38,071 nt of DNA from a virus, in IMG/VR virus record IMGVR_UViG_3300048837_000439, positions 1 through 38,071 of that record. One strand, 5' to 3'. Made by a program: the position numbers and the translations under genes. Shown in pieces: positions 9,249 to 18,023 of the stretch. Every line of letters begins with the position of its first letter. Position 1 is the stretch's first letter. The notes under the pieces were generated by a model, which was not told the DNA's origin, made no database searches, and was given only the letters and a program-made list of their open reading frames with translations.

Positions 9249-10196
9249 TTAAACAGATGGAACGCCAACTATTTCAATAGCAGCTTGTCCTTTGAATAAA
9301 TTACCTGTCAAGTCCTCGTAAACATCTGAATCCGTTCCAACAATCTTAGGCGCTACCGTATCATTTGCGATAAGGGCGGAACTAAGTGTCAATGTGTAAA
9401 GATTTGTGTCTGTATCAAAAGCAACAGCGGTAACGGTCTTTGGAGTGGTCTGTGTACCACCTACTACCCAATTTGCCTCATCGTCAAGTCCAAGTATCAC
9501 ATCATCATTATTACAAGCTGAAACAACCTTAACGGTTACTTCGTCCCCTGTTGGTACTTCAGATGGAACGTAAAGGATATTCACGTCAATTACCCCGTTC
9601 ACTTGTGCAAGATTAACGCCCAAAGCCTCCCAAGTAAAGAATTGATGGTTTGCGTTAAATTGGTACGCATCCAACAACTGAATTACAGCGGTTGACATTT
9701 GAGGGTCTGTGCCTTGCTGAAGTTTGAATGTGTCTACATCGAACATTCCCATATTGAAACCACTAATGGTTTCGTCAAGGTTTGAAGCCATCAATACACC
9801 TGTTTCAAAAAGAATAGCTAAATCCCATCTATTTTCTCCTCTCTTATTGTAAAGAGATTTATGGAAGCAACCGCCTCTGTTAAAACTGAATGTAAATTGT
9901 GGCTTTCCGTCACGTATTCCGGACATTACACCTGTGGAGCTTGTTGCTCTTTCATTTTCGGGCGTGTTCTGCTCGAAATTGTATATCCCCAAATAAGGGA
10001 ATAGGGTCATAGCCTCGATACGGGCTTTCCAGTCTGCTTCTGCTGTTAGTTCGGTGTTGTCTAATGTTATCTTGCTACCTTTTGTAAGTAACGCAATACC
10101 ATAGGCATCGCCATACGTTCCAATATCGCAGGAACGAAACGCAGAGCCTTTTAAATCTGTGGCACAATTGCCAAAACTATTTAATGTAAATGACAT
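9249..10196 (-). CDS. Probable major tail (tube) protein (315 aa)
   Basis: A 315-residue soluble protein with a Gly-rich, beta-type N-terminal domain and a Thr/Val-rich C-terminal segment (about 205-315) that reads like an Ig-like domain, common on tail-tube subunits. It is the last gene before a strong terminator, which fits high expression of an abundant virion protein. It sits between neck genes and tape-measure-side genes, the usual position of the major tail protein. The assignment rests on position, size and domain style, not on a recognised signature. Confidence 0.65.
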   Translation of the reverse strand: MSFTLNSFGNCATDLKGSAFRSCDIGTYGDAYGIALLTKGSKITLDNTELTAEADWKARIEAMTLFPYLGIYNFEQNTPENERATSSTGVMSGIRDGKPQFTFSFNRGGCFHKSLYNKRGENRWDLAILFETGVLMASNLDETISGFNMGMFDVDTFKLQQGTDPQMSTAVIQLLDAYQFNANHQFFTWEALGVNLAQVNGVIDVNILYVPSEVPTGDEVTVKVVSACNNDDVILGLDDEANWVVGGTQTTPKTVTAVAFDTDTNLYTLTLSSALIANDTVAPKIVGTDSDVYEDLTGNLFKGQAAIEIVGVPSV

Positions 10197-10208
10197 TTTT
10201 ATTTTGTT

Positions 10209-10745
10209 TTAATTTATTATACATTTTGCTTTAATCCTTAATCTAAATCTTATGGTTCGAGCATCGACAATATCGGTAACTATTGACTTTGTGCCGTTTT
10301 CCTTTGTACTGTTAAAATCACTTTCAGAAGTATCGACACCATAATTAGGCTCGTCCTTAAAAGTAAATCTCGTTTCAAGGTCTTGGCTTACAATCTGAAC
10401 AAATTGGTTCTTTAGCTTCTCTTTGACAAGTTCAGTAACCGGGTCAATAATACCCAAATAACTGTTGCTTTGTCTCCAAGTGTTTAAAGGGTCGCCTTTT
10501 GTTAATTGCATTACAACGATTTTAGCATCTGTCTCATACCATCCCTCGTGTTCGGTGTAGTTGTTTAAAACATACCAAATTAAAGGGTATTTTCCTTTAT
10601 TGCCTCGTAACTTAATCCACAACAATAGCTCCTTTTGGTCTCCATAGTGGAAATTAACGGATTTATTAGCTATCGGTGTCCCTTGGTCTATAACGTTTAC
10701 CGTCTGACCGTTAAAGAGTGTGCCGAGTGCCGTTGCTATTATCAT
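10209..10745 (-). CDS. Neck or tail-terminator type protein (178 aa)
   Basis: A 178-residue mixed alpha/beta protein that starts inside the ATGA overlap with the 209-residue neck gene. Between capsid and major tail genes siphoviruses carry head-closure and tail-terminator proteins of about this size. The N-terminal half has alternating hydrophobic strands and the C-terminal end is basic. No signature motif was recognised, so the role is inferred from gene order. Confidence 0.5.
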   Translation of the reverse strand: MIIATALGTLFNGQTVNVIDQGTPIANKSVNFHYGDQKELLLWIKLRGNKGKYPLIWYVLNNYTEHEGWYETDAKIVVMQLTKGDPLNTWRQSNSYLGIIDPVTELVKEKLKNQFVQIVSQDLETRFTFKDEPNYGVDTSESDFNSTKENGTKSIVTDIVDARTIRFRLRIKAKCIIN

Positions 10746-11371
10746 AGTCCGTATTTATTGGCAAGTGGGAAAACAGGTAATAACGCATTTGAATACTCGC
10801 TTATATGGTCTCTAATGAAAGTAGTCAAAGGTACGGTCTCTATTTGGGTCTGTTGCCAGTCCATATAGATAGCCCCGTGTCCACGTTCCACCGTTGCAAA
10901 TTTGGTAGTCCGTGTCCCTTGGTACATTTCAATAAAACCATTCCAAACGGTTGAAAGGCGTTGGTTAGGCATAACGTTAACGGCGTTTTTAGCCTTAATG
11001 TTAACCTCCCCAACACCCGAAACCGAAGTAGTATTTCCGCTCAACCAATAATAAAATACATAGTTCGCCAATAGTGACTTTTTATAAGTCCCATAGGTTT
11101 GTAAAAGACCGTCCCAGCGTTTTGATCCATCGGTGTAATCTTTTCCATTTACTAAGTCCTTCCATTTTTGGGGAGCGTTTGCATCCAATACGCCATTTGT
11201 GATATTGTCGTCAAGGTCTGTATAAAGCTCAAATCCAAGTATTACCTGTAAAAATAGACGCACCTTTTCATCTACCAACATTTCCAGATTATCTGAAACT
11301 TCGGTCTGCATTTCGTTTACGTTAGGTATCGAAAGTTCTCGAGTGAAATATGTGCCGTCTATTAAATACAT
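10742..11371 (-). CDS. Head-tail connector/neck protein, DUF6712-like (209 aa)
   Basis: The protein opens with an extended strand (MYLIDGTYFTREL) then a helix-rich body with many Trp and Tyr (DGLLQTYGTYKKSLLANYVF). This pattern is what I remember from the DUF6712 neck-region proteins of Bacteroidota phages, but I could not check it. It follows the 79-residue gene by three bases and overlaps the next start (ATGA). A head-tail adaptor role follows from position two genes after the capsid. Confidence 0.55.
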   Translation of the reverse strand: MYLIDGTYFTRELSIPNVNEMQTEVSDNLEMLVDEKVRLFLQVILGFELYTDLDDNITNGVLDANAPQKWKDLVNGKDYTDGSKRWDGLLQTYGTYKKSLLANYVFYYWLSGNTTSVSGVGEVNIKAKNAVNVMPNQRLSTVWNGFIEMYQGTRTTKFATVERGHGAIYMDWQQTQIETVPLTTFIRDHISEYSNALLPVFPLANKYGL

Positions 11372-11374
11372 TAC

Positions 11375-11614
11375 TTACTTTGTATCAACGTCCATTACTG
11401 AACGATATTTGGATTTGTTTTCGTCAAGTTCTATTTTAACCTGCTTTGCTCTTTTCAAAGCGATAAGTTTGTCTGCTAAAACTTTGTGAAGTACTTTAGT
11501 CTTACCTGGAAAGAAAGGGGCTATGCCCTCAACGGCTTTATAGTCCGCTTTGTTGAAATTGATAAACGTTTCATTTTCAGGTTTCCTTTCCGTTTTTTTT
11601 GCTTTTACTGCCAT
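11375..11614 (-). CDS. Small basic protein next to capsid gene (79 aa)
   Basis: A 79-residue protein with a Lys-rich N-terminus, a mid segment FNKADYKAVEGIAPFFPGKT and a helical Lys/Ala-rich C-terminus. It lies 22 bases after the capsid gene and three before the neck protein. Small proteins here may be capsid decoration, neck or DNA-contact proteins, but no family is recognised. The tight spacing shows it belongs to the virion operon. Confidence 0.55.
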   Translation of the reverse strand: MAVKAKKTERKPENETFINFNKADYKAVEGIAPFFPGKTKVLHKVLADKLIALKRAKQVKIELDENKSKYRSVMDVDTK

Positions 11615-11636
11615 ATTATTTAGATTAAAAAATTAA

Positions 11637-12899
11637 TTATACACTTGGAATTGCTTCAGTTAAAGCCGCTTTTACAGCATCCAAATCAAGTTCAAGAGAA
11701 CCAACAAGGTTTCTTTCAGCTACCGATAAGATTGAAAATACCTCGCCAATGGCTGTATATTCGTTCTCAATAAATTGGTCTGCGTATTGACCTTCTCGTA
11801 AAATGAAATCACTGTGAATCTCATTGTAGATACTTGAATCCATTATGATAGCAGTACCTTGTTCGATTAAGTTTGAAGAAACCAATCTCATTCCACCAAT
11901 CGTACCCGTTGCTACATTCATATAAGGCACGTTTTTCAAATTACCCTCTGAATCCTGTTGGTACATTGTAGCAACAATATCCGCAGGGTTCATAAGTACT
12001 ACGTTAGGGTAGTAATTAAGGGCGTTCAATTGGCTTTGTCCCGCTATAATTGCAAGTCCGTTATCCGGTGCTACAAAAGTACCGTCCAATACAGAAGAAA
12101 CATAAGAGGTAGCGTTTGATATAATTTCAGCCAATAATCCGGCTTGCCATACCCTAACAACTTCTTCTTGAAACATTCTTAGTATTTCACGGAATAGAGC
12201 TTCATAATCCATTTCAAACTCTTCAGTCCATTCGATACGTCCCGCATATTTCTTACGTGCCGTAGTTGTACGTACAAACTTGAATTGAATAAGTGGTTTT
12301 ACAGCACCTTCAGCAACTAAAGCAGCAGCGCCTTCTTTCGGGGCTTGTTCTGGTTTAATTACCTGTTGTGGAACTTTAGCCACTTGCATGTTTGGAATTA
12401 CGTTAAGAAGGAAATTCTCAGGGTAACGAATCTTTGCAATTTCGCTATCTACCATAAAATTGTCCGTGGTTGGATAATCCAATCCCTCTGCATTTGTAAC
12501 CGTTCCGTTGTTGGTCATATGCATTGCAGCTATCTTAAATGTAAAATCTAACGGCTTACGGTTCTTTACGGCATCCACAATATCTTGGTGCTTTTCCTTA
12601 ACCATTTTCTTCAATTGGTATTTTTCAGTCTCGCTGAACTTGCCCAATTGTGTCTCGCTTACCTTTTCAAGTTTTTCAGCGATATTCTTTAGTTGTGTCA
12701 TTAAGGACACCTCTTTTCCATTGTCGTCTTTTTCAAGCGTTCCAATGGCATTTTTTAAAGCCGTCTCAAATGTAGTTTCCTTATCTTTAAGTGCTTCATT
12801 GATGGACTTGGAAAGCGTGTTTAAAAGCGTTTCCTGTCCTTCTGCTAAGTCTACGTTCTCTTTTTTGAACGCATCGACTAAATTAATTTCTTTAGACAT
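11637..12899 (-). CDS. Major capsid protein, HK97 fold
   Basis: 420 residues. Residues 1-~115 are charged helices like the scaffold-like delta domain of HK97-type capsid precursors, followed by a linker likely cut by the adjacent protease. The rest has the capsid-core pattern: an N-arm (GLDYPTTDNF), a basic-flanked E-loop region (VRTTTARKKYAGRIEWTEEF) and a spine-helix-like FREILRMFQEEVVRVWQAG. After that come the A-domain strands with NYYPNVVLMNP and GTIGGMRLVSSNLI, typical of the family. It follows the protease with an 8-base overlap. The protein self-assembles into the icosahedral shell. The cleavage site cannot be placed exactly from sequence. Confidence 0.9.
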   Translation of the reverse strand: MSKEINLVDAFKKENVDLAEGQETLLNTLSKSINEALKDKETTFETALKNAIGTLEKDDNGKEVSLMTQLKNIAEKLEKVSETQLGKFSETEKYQLKKMVKEKHQDIVDAVKNRKPLDFTFKIAAMHMTNNGTVTNAEGLDYPTTDNFMVDSEIAKIRYPENFLLNVIPNMQVAKVPQQVIKPEQAPKEGAAALVAEGAVKPLIQFKFVRTTTARKKYAGRIEWTEEFEMDYEALFREILRMFQEEVVRVWQAGLLAEIISNATSYVSSVLDGTFVAPDNGLAIIAGQSQLNALNYYPNVVLMNPADIVATMYQQDSEGNLKNVPYMNVATGTIGGMRLVSSNLIEQGTAIIMDSSIYNEIHSDFILREGQYADQFIENEYTAIGEVFSILSVAERNLVGSLELDLDAVKAALTEAIPSV

Positions 12900-13716
12900 T
12901 TTGTTTTAATTTAATGAATACTAATCCTTTTTTTACTTCCTCCTGAGATTCCGTTGTTGTTTTCTGGGCCTCACCGCTGACGGTTATAACAGATGTTGCG
13001 GAGTTTGAACCGCCAATAACAGGGCAAAGCGAACCTTCCCCCATTATTGCTAACTCTTTTACTGCGAAAAATATCCCATTTTTTGATACGTCTTCCTTAT
13101 TCGCTATTGTACCGATTATTTCATCGTACATTTCCTTATTCTCTTTGAAAGCTGAATCCGTTGAATTAACAGCCATAGCTATATCTACATATCGCATAGA
13201 CAATGAATTCTGCAAATCGGAATCCTCTTTTATCAATTCAAGATAATCAGCCTTTACATTATCTTCAGCTATTTTAAAAGCTAAACATTCAGTAGTGCCT
13301 TCAATATTTTTATTTAGCAACTTCCATTCAACTTCAGAAATAAACATTTCTATATGCTTTCTTTTGGTTATTATTGGAGCTAATCCCTTTTGGTGCGTGT
13401 CAACATAATATACCTTTCCTTGTTGCCGCTCAACCGTATTTTTATAACAGCCTTTTAAATGTACGTCCTCGTGACTATCAAACCAATGGGTGCTGTTTAT
13501 AATTGGGTATATAAATCCAGATTCTGTTTCAATTGATTTTAAGGCGTTTGTTTTCATTAATATATTTGGCACATTATAAATACCTTGTCCCTTGTCTATT
13601 GACTTATAAACTCTATTCTTTTTAAGGTCTATGATTGTTTGCTCGTTATCTTTTAAGGCGTGGTATAACTCCTTATGATTGGCAAAAACCCTGTCTTTAA
13701 ATATTAAATGTTTCAT
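12892..13716 (-). CDS. Prohead protease-like protein
   Basis: 274 residues directly before the capsid gene, the normal place of the HK97-type (U35) maturation protease. Visible parts are an N-terminal strand with DSHEDVHLKGCY (the family's D..GD...pGaf region), a His in DTHQKGLAPI and a Ser in SLSMRYVDIAMAV, which match the usual His and Ser catalytic positions in spacing. The C-terminal ~50 residues are polar and probably flexible. It likely cleaves the capsid N-terminal domain. Its start sits in an ATGA overlap with the 43-residue gene. The divergence from textbook proteases is noticeable, so the catalytic residues are inferred. Confidence 0.65.
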   Translation of the reverse strand: MKHLIFKDRVFANHKELYHALKDNEQTIIDLKKNRVYKSIDKGQGIYNVPNILMKTNALKSIETESGFIYPIINSTHWFDSHEDVHLKGCYKNTVERQQGKVYYVDTHQKGLAPIITKRKHIEMFISEVEWKLLNKNIEGTTECLAFKIAEDNVKADYLELIKEDSDLQNSLSMRYVDIAMAVNSTDSAFKENKEMYDEIIGTIANKEDVSKNGIFFAVKELAIMGEGSLCPVIGGSNSATSVITVSGEAQKTTTESQEEVKKGLVFIKLKQNV

Positions 13717-13844
13717 ATCTTCTCGGTTTCACGTTTCTTTTTATTCAATATATCAATCTTCATTTGGATATTATGCCTTACCGTGTCGGTCTTAGCATCC
13801 TTCTTCATTTCCGTTAGTTTCTCAATGGTCTTATCTATATTCAT
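13713..13844 (-). CDS. Small helical protein between portal and protease (43 aa)
   Basis: A 43-residue, Lys-rich, helical protein that begins MNIDKTIEKLTEMKKDAKT. Its start overlaps the portal stop (ATGA) and its stop overlaps the protease start (ATGA), the same coupling used across the operon. This makes a real gene likely despite its size. No function is recognised; a coiled-coil scaffold or portal helper is possible. Confidence 0.6.
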   Translation of the reverse strand: MNIDKTIEKLTEMKKDAKTDTVRHNIQMKIDILNKKKRETEKI

Positions 13845-15088
13845 ATCGAATCGTATTTATCCTTAATCTTTGCAAAGTTGTCCTCAACTGCCACACCGTT
13901 TTCCTTTAACGCTGTCAAGTTCTCAATTAACACTTTATCTGCCTCATAACTTGTCTTTTTATCTTCCTGCAATATCTCTACATTTTGGAAGTTCGGATAG
14001 AATACAGCGTTGTCCGGTAAGTAAAAGGCCTCTGAAAGCTCAACGCCTCTTTCAATAGCAGTTGATTTTATAACTGTTTGCCATAGTTTTCTTTCACCGT
14101 CTATCTTGTTGCTATACTTGCTTGGCGCACGTTTAGGAACTAAATCTGCATCCAATCCAAATACGGAAGCTATCGCCATTGCGTCCACTTCGGTTTCATC
14201 AAATGGCTGAAGTTCGTTTATAGTTCCTATTGTCTTAATGAATTTCAAAGGAATGGAAGAAACGCCTATAAAATTCTTTGCGCCCGTTAAACCGTTCCTA
14301 TTCTGTAAGTCATTCATTATCTTGTCACGCTCCACGGGGTCAACCTGTGCTTCAATTCCTGTCTTTGAAGAGTCGGCAGATAATATACCACCGTTCATAT
14401 TCTTTTCGTAAACGTTCAATCTTGCGGAATAGACGGCTAACAAATTATTGATGTTCTTTTCAACCGCATCCAATGGACTTCTGCCTTTTCCGTTCCTTCC
14501 AATCTCAAACATTGTATTGTGTTTGATATATCTTGGATCAATAGAGTGCTTATAAAAGAAGAATGTTTTGTAGTAAGATATAAGTTCGCTCTTTTCCTTT
14601 ACGCTCCACGGGTTAGGTATAGTTTCCTTTAACATTGGTTTTGTCAAAGTGGGGTTCAAAGTCCATATATTGGTAATCAAATCAATATTTGGGTTATTGT
14701 AGCTATCGGGTATCTTTGTGTAATCGTAAACATTTCCATCTGAAAACTTAGAGAATACGCCTTGGTACACAAGGTCGCTGAACTTGGAATATGGGTTTGG
14801 TCTTTTAAACAATCTTTTAAAATTCTCGCTCCCGAAATTCTCAATAGGCAATAATGTATCTTTGTCCACTACTTCATAATCCAAAGAAGCACACGCATCG
14901 GCAATCATATCAATAGGGTAGAACAGTTCTGCTATTGCTCCCGCTAAAGAATAAGCCTCTTCACAATTGTATTTTTTTGGTGCTTCGGTATTAGCGTATT
15001 GATTGAAGTAAATTAACCAGTCGCCCGAAGTGTCCCGCTCTGCGAACTTCTGCGGTTTGTTTCTCTTTCCGAAAAGACCTCCTAACAT
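13841..15088 (-). CDS. Portal protein, HK97 type
   Basis: 415 residues with the N-terminal pattern of portals (MLGGLFGKRNKPQKF, then AGAIAELFYPIDMIADACAS), a core with RSPLDAVEKNINNLLAVYSA and a Trp-rich segment near residues 140-150. A dodecameric portal forms the DNA entry vertex and connects to terminase and neck proteins. The gene lies between terL and protease/capsid, as in HK97-like phages, and starts about 90 bases after a Bacteroidota-type promoter. It ends in an ATGA overlap. Confidence 0.85.
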   Translation of the reverse strand: MLGGLFGKRNKPQKFAERDTSGDWLIYFNQYANTEAPKKYNCEEAYSLAGAIAELFYPIDMIADACASLDYEVVDKDTLLPIENFGSENFKRLFKRPNPYSKFSDLVYQGVFSKFSDGNVYDYTKIPDSYNNPNIDLITNIWTLNPTLTKPMLKETIPNPWSVKEKSELISYYKTFFFYKHSIDPRYIKHNTMFEIGRNGKGRSPLDAVEKNINNLLAVYSARLNVYEKNMNGGILSADSSKTGIEAQVDPVERDKIMNDLQNRNGLTGAKNFIGVSSIPLKFIKTIGTINELQPFDETEVDAMAIASVFGLDADLVPKRAPSKYSNKIDGERKLWQTVIKSTAIERGVELSEAFYLPDNAVFYPNFQNVEILQEDKKTSYEADKVLIENLTALKENGVAVEDNFAKIKDKYDSI

Positions 15089-15105
15089 TGGCGCATAAAG
15101 TCAAC

Positions 15106-15135
15106 AAGGGCTACCGTAATTAAACGATAACCCTT
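15106..15135. other. Hairpin in the leader of the portal operon
   Basis: AAGGGCTACCG (15106-15116) pairs with CGATAACCCTT (15125-15135) over 11 bp with two G-T wobbles and an 8-base loop. There is no strong T run on either side, so it may be a regulatory leader structure or a weak terminator. It lies between the promoter at 15182-15211 and the portal start. Confidence 0.55.
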
Positions 15136-15181
15136 AGATTTGTAAAATAGTATCGATGTTATCACAACATTGAAGTTTGAA

Positions 15182-15211
15182 CAAAAATATAATAATTTTT
15201 GAATTAATCAA
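15182..15211 (-). promoter_or_regulatory. Bacteroidota-type promoter for the portal operon
   Basis: On the minus strand TTG (15211-15209), a 19-bp spacer and TATTTTTG (15189-15182) match the TTG-N17-23-TAnnTTTG pattern of Bacteroidota promoters. It overlaps the last codons of terL and lies about 94 bases before the portal ATG. It would let head and tail genes be transcribed separately from the terminase block. Confidence 0.6.
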
Positions 15212-16515
15212 CCAAATAAAAGTTTTTTATATTTAACCTTAATTATTTTTGAAGCCATTGACGCATTATCTATCGCATCCATTTTATGTTTATTAGCTTT
15301 GTCATCTTCTTTTGAGTACTCCGAAAGATGCTCCATAAACTTAGCGTACTGCTTATCTTTTGCCTTTTCCTTTGCAAAACAAAAGTACTCTTTTATAAAT
15401 TCATAGTTTGAAAGTATCTTGACCTCTTTATTCTCGGTGGTGGTAAGGGGTTTTAACTTGGTGTGGTTCTCAATCTTTGGCTTAACGCTCAAATAAGATG
15501 CAAGCCCTACACCGTTAACCTCTAAATAACATTCTTCTATTCCCTCTGCTTTCAGCTTCATTAAGATAGTGTCTGTTAACGCCTCGATGCCGTCCTTTGA
15601 ATAGATAACGTCCCTAACTACTACTTGTATTTTTCCCTCTATCTGTATAACCCAACAAAATATCATTGAATAGTTGTCGCCTCCTGTATTGGCAGGGTCG
15701 CCTATCGCAAACGCATATTCTATCTGTTGGGGGGTTATTGTCGAAGTGTCTATAAAATTGAGTTGTCCGTATGGAAGCAATACGCCTTCGGGTTCTGTTA
15801 TCCAACCGCCCTCAACTATGTTATCATATTTCTTGGGGTTCTTTTCCTTTAGTTTTTCGTAGTCGGCAAGTATGTTATTTGGTACGTGTTCAGCATCCAT
15901 ATCTTTATAGGATGTGTGGGTATAAAGCACGTTCTCTTTTATCCCGTTGAATCCAGTTGGAACTTGCCTATCTTCAAAGAACTCTTTATAAATCCAATGG
16001 TTACGAGTTGTGGGGTTAAGGATTAATATGTTTAGGTTTCGTAACTTATTGGAACGTATTGAATAGAAAACCTTTTTGAACGTGTCCAAATCTGGAAGCT
16101 CTTCAGCTTCATCCACTACAAACATATTGAAACCCGATAACGCCTTTAGGTTTGCTGTTTGTTGCTTACTGCCTGTTTTTATCCCCTTGAATGCTATACG
16201 GTTCTTTCCGCTTTCAATATGGGTGGATGTATCATTGATATATTGACCTTTTCCCAATAGGTCAACTTTGTCGCTTACCTCTGGCTTAATAGAATCTACA
16301 ATGGAAAGGGAAGTGTAACGAGTGTAAAGTATATTCCATCCATAATCAACCAAAGCAATTATTGAGAATATAGCGGTTACGAATGACTTTGACGAATAAC
16401 GCCCCCCTGTCATTATAACCGTATCTACTTCGGGATGGAAGTTAGGGTCTAATAATCTGAATAAAGGCTCGAACTTGTCGCTAAACTCAATCTTTTTTTC
16501 CGCTGTCTTTGGCAT
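15208..16515 (-). CDS. terL: Terminase large subunit
   Basis: ATPase/nuclease of the DNA packaging motor. With the start at 16513-16515 the protein has 435 residues. Visible motifs are a Walker A-like TGGRYSSKS (36-44), Walker B MFVVDEAEE (131-139), a coupling-like NPTTRNHW (167-174), and nuclease-domain acids: D273 in IGDPANTGGD, E332 in LEVNG and D413/D416 in KMDAIDN. The frame is open further upstream to an ATG at 16629, but the later ATG is preferred because the longer form would run deep into the 125-residue gene (29-base overlap with this start). It sits five genes from the small subunit, which is unusual. Confidence 0.92.
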   Translation of the reverse strand: MPKTAEKKIEFSDKFEPLFRLLDPNFHPEVDTVIMTGGRYSSKSFVTAIFSIIALVDYGWNILYTRYTSLSIVDSIKPEVSDKVDLLGKGQYINDTSTHIESGKNRIAFKGIKTGSKQQTANLKALSGFNMFVVDEAEELPDLDTFKKVFYSIRSNKLRNLNILILNPTTRNHWIYKEFFEDRQVPTGFNGIKENVLYTHTSYKDMDAEHVPNNILADYEKLKEKNPKKYDNIVEGGWITEPEGVLLPYGQLNFIDTSTITPQQIEYAFAIGDPANTGGDNYSMIFCWVIQIEGKIQVVVRDVIYSKDGIEALTDTILMKLKAEGIEECYLEVNGVGLASYLSVKPKIENHTKLKPLTTTENKEVKILSNYEFIKEYFCFAKEKAKDKQYAKFMEHLSEYSKEDDKANKHKMDAIDNASMASKIIKVKYKKLLFG

Positions 16516-16864
16516 CCTTAGACTTGGATTTCTTTTTTTTAGGGACTTCTTTATCTTCTTTAGCTTTTTGCATTTTATCAAAGAAGGGCGTTCCCTTAAC
16601 GAATGTTGCATCAATTTTAGGCAATCCATTTTTTACATCTGGAATTACAACCTCTTCAACCAATACTTTAGGCTTAATTTTAGTTGTTGCCTTCGCAGCC
16701 TTTGGCAGTGGGTTTGTTTCAACCTGTACGATTGTACCGAACCTTGCGCCTACTATCTTTTCAGCCCTTGTATCGGTAACGGTTATCGTTTCGCCCTTTC
16801 TTACAACACGTTTTAAATCAACGTCTTTGTAGTTCTTATTGATTAATACTTTTACTTTTTTCAT
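16487..16864 (-). CDS. Hypothetical basic protein upstream of terL (125 aa)
   Basis: A 125-residue protein with a beta-rich N-terminal half (KGETITVTDTRAEKIVGARF) and a Pro/Lys-rich tail ending in KKKKSKSKDAKDSGKKD, which may bind nucleic acid or be disordered. It is coupled by ATGA to the glycosyltransferase and overlaps terL by 29 bases. The N-terminal pattern resembles small beta domains found next to phage head genes, but the family is not known to me. Confidence 0.55.
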   Translation of the reverse strand: MKKVKVLINKNYKDVDLKRVVRKGETITVTDTRAEKIVGARFGTIVQVETNPLPKAAKATTKIKPKVLVEEVVIPDVKNGLPKIDATFVKGTPFFDKMQKAKEDKEVPKKKKSKSKDAKDSGKKD

Positions 16865-17781
16865 TTCTCAAGAAATTTAACCCAATCTTTCAGGGTTGAT
16901 TTATGTTCAAATTTAGTCAAAATAATTCTATTCTCTAATATTTTTTTCCAATCGCTCAAATCAAAGTCCAATATCCAACCGTTTACTCCGTCCTTGACCT
17001 GTTCTTTTGCGCTCGGATAGTCGGTAGTTATTACGGGCGTTAATTGTTGTAACGCTTCATAAGTAGAATAAGGGAATCCCTCGCTATCGGATAGCTGTAC
17101 GATATAATCGCTTTGGGATACTTCTTTAGATACATCGGGCTTATATCCGTGGAATACCATATTCTTTGGCGCACGTCTTATAACGTACTTTGCATAAGTT
17201 CCGTTTATTGATCCGTAAACATTCCAAACAAATTTAACGCCCTCGTTATTTAAGTGGGTAGACAACAATAGCATTCTTTCAAATCCCTTTTCCCTGCTAA
17301 TACGTGATGCTGTTATTAGCGTTAGTTTATCGTTTTCCTGCTTTGGATGGATTGGACAATTTTTGTCCAAAAGGTTATAAATTACAGCATCGCATTTGTA
17401 CGGTGTAACTTCTTCAAAGGATTGTTTGACCGCATCCCCTACGCAAACGTGGTGCGTTGTTTGGTCTGACTTGTTGTATTTAAAGCTCCATCCTGTTATC
17501 TCTACACCGTACATAGCGTGAACCATTTGAACGGTCTTTGTTGCTGTTATATTCTTTGGATAACCGCCCCACGCAGTAGCTAATATAAGATAATCGCATT
17601 GGTATTTTTGCTTTGGGTTTATAACCTCTGCATTATCTAATTTAAACGCAAGTGTAGATAGTTGTGGGGATAGTAATGTGATATTATATTTAGAAGATAA
17701 TTCCTTTTGTAAGTTTATACAGAACGTTTCAACGCCACCGAATGAAGTAAAACAGGAATGGTATATTATTATTGATTTCAA
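16861..17781 (-). CDS. Glycosyltransferase, GT4 family (GT-B fold)
   Basis: 306 residues, slightly short for GT4 enzymes. The N-terminal domain starts MKSIIIYHSCFTSFGGVETF, with the Gly-rich loop GGVE typical of GT4. The C-terminal domain carries SRISREKGFERM (159-170) and the EX7E pair E234/E242 in SDSEGFPYSTYEALQ. Family members transfer a sugar from a nucleotide sugar with retention of configuration. The acceptor is unknown. The enzyme lies inside the packaging operon with ATGA overlaps at both ends and shares the region with a cytidylyltransferase and a LicD-like gene, so it may modify virion or host-surface glycans late in infection (inference). Confidence 0.85.
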   Translation of the reverse strand: MKSIIIYHSCFTSFGGVETFCINLQKELSSKYNITLLSPQLSTLAFKLDNAEVINPKQKYQCDYLILATAWGGYPKNITATKTVQMVHAMYGVEITGWSFKYNKSDQTTHHVCVGDAVKQSFEEVTPYKCDAVIYNLLDKNCPIHPKQENDKLTLITASRISREKGFERMLLLSTHLNNEGVKFVWNVYGSINGTYAKYVIRRAPKNMVFHGYKPDVSKEVSQSDYIVQLSDSEGFPYSTYEALQQLTPVITTDYPSAKEQVKDGVNGWILDFDLSDWKKILENRIILTKFEHKSTLKDWVKFLEK

Positions 17782-18023
17782 TTTGATATTACAGGAATAT
17801 TAGACTTAGCAAAACCAACTACTTTTTCTTCTTTTTTATTTACTTCATAGTCATAAATCCAAGTAGTCTTTCTTTCACCGTTAGCCCACCAAGCAACTTC
17901 ATATTCCACATTTTCAAAGTTATTACCTCTAATGCAAATAGCTGTTATAATTGCTGTTAGTTTTTTGTTTGCAACTTGCACTTCAGTTCCGGGCGTTAAA
18001 AGCGTTCTGTTTAAGTCATTCAT
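17778..18023 (-). CDS. Small beta-rich protein in the glycan cassette (81 aa)
   Basis: An 81-residue protein with alternating hydrophobic strands (TEVQVANKKLTAIITAICIRG) and Trp-rich middle (EYEVAWWANGERKTTWIYDY). It reads like a small SH3-like barrel. It couples by ATGA to the LicD gene before it and to the glycosyltransferase after it. The function is unknown; it is plausibly a virion or glycan-binding piece. Confidence 0.6.
   Translation of the reverse strand: MNDLNRTLLTPGTEVQVANKKLTAIITAICIRGNNFENVEYEVAWWANGERKTTWIYDYEVNKKEEKVVGFAKSNIPVISN

Noticed and set aside
16516-16629. Longer terL start at 16629
   Set aside because: The extra 38 residues lie inside the 125-residue gene and are Lys-rich, unlike terL; the ATG at 16515 fits better.
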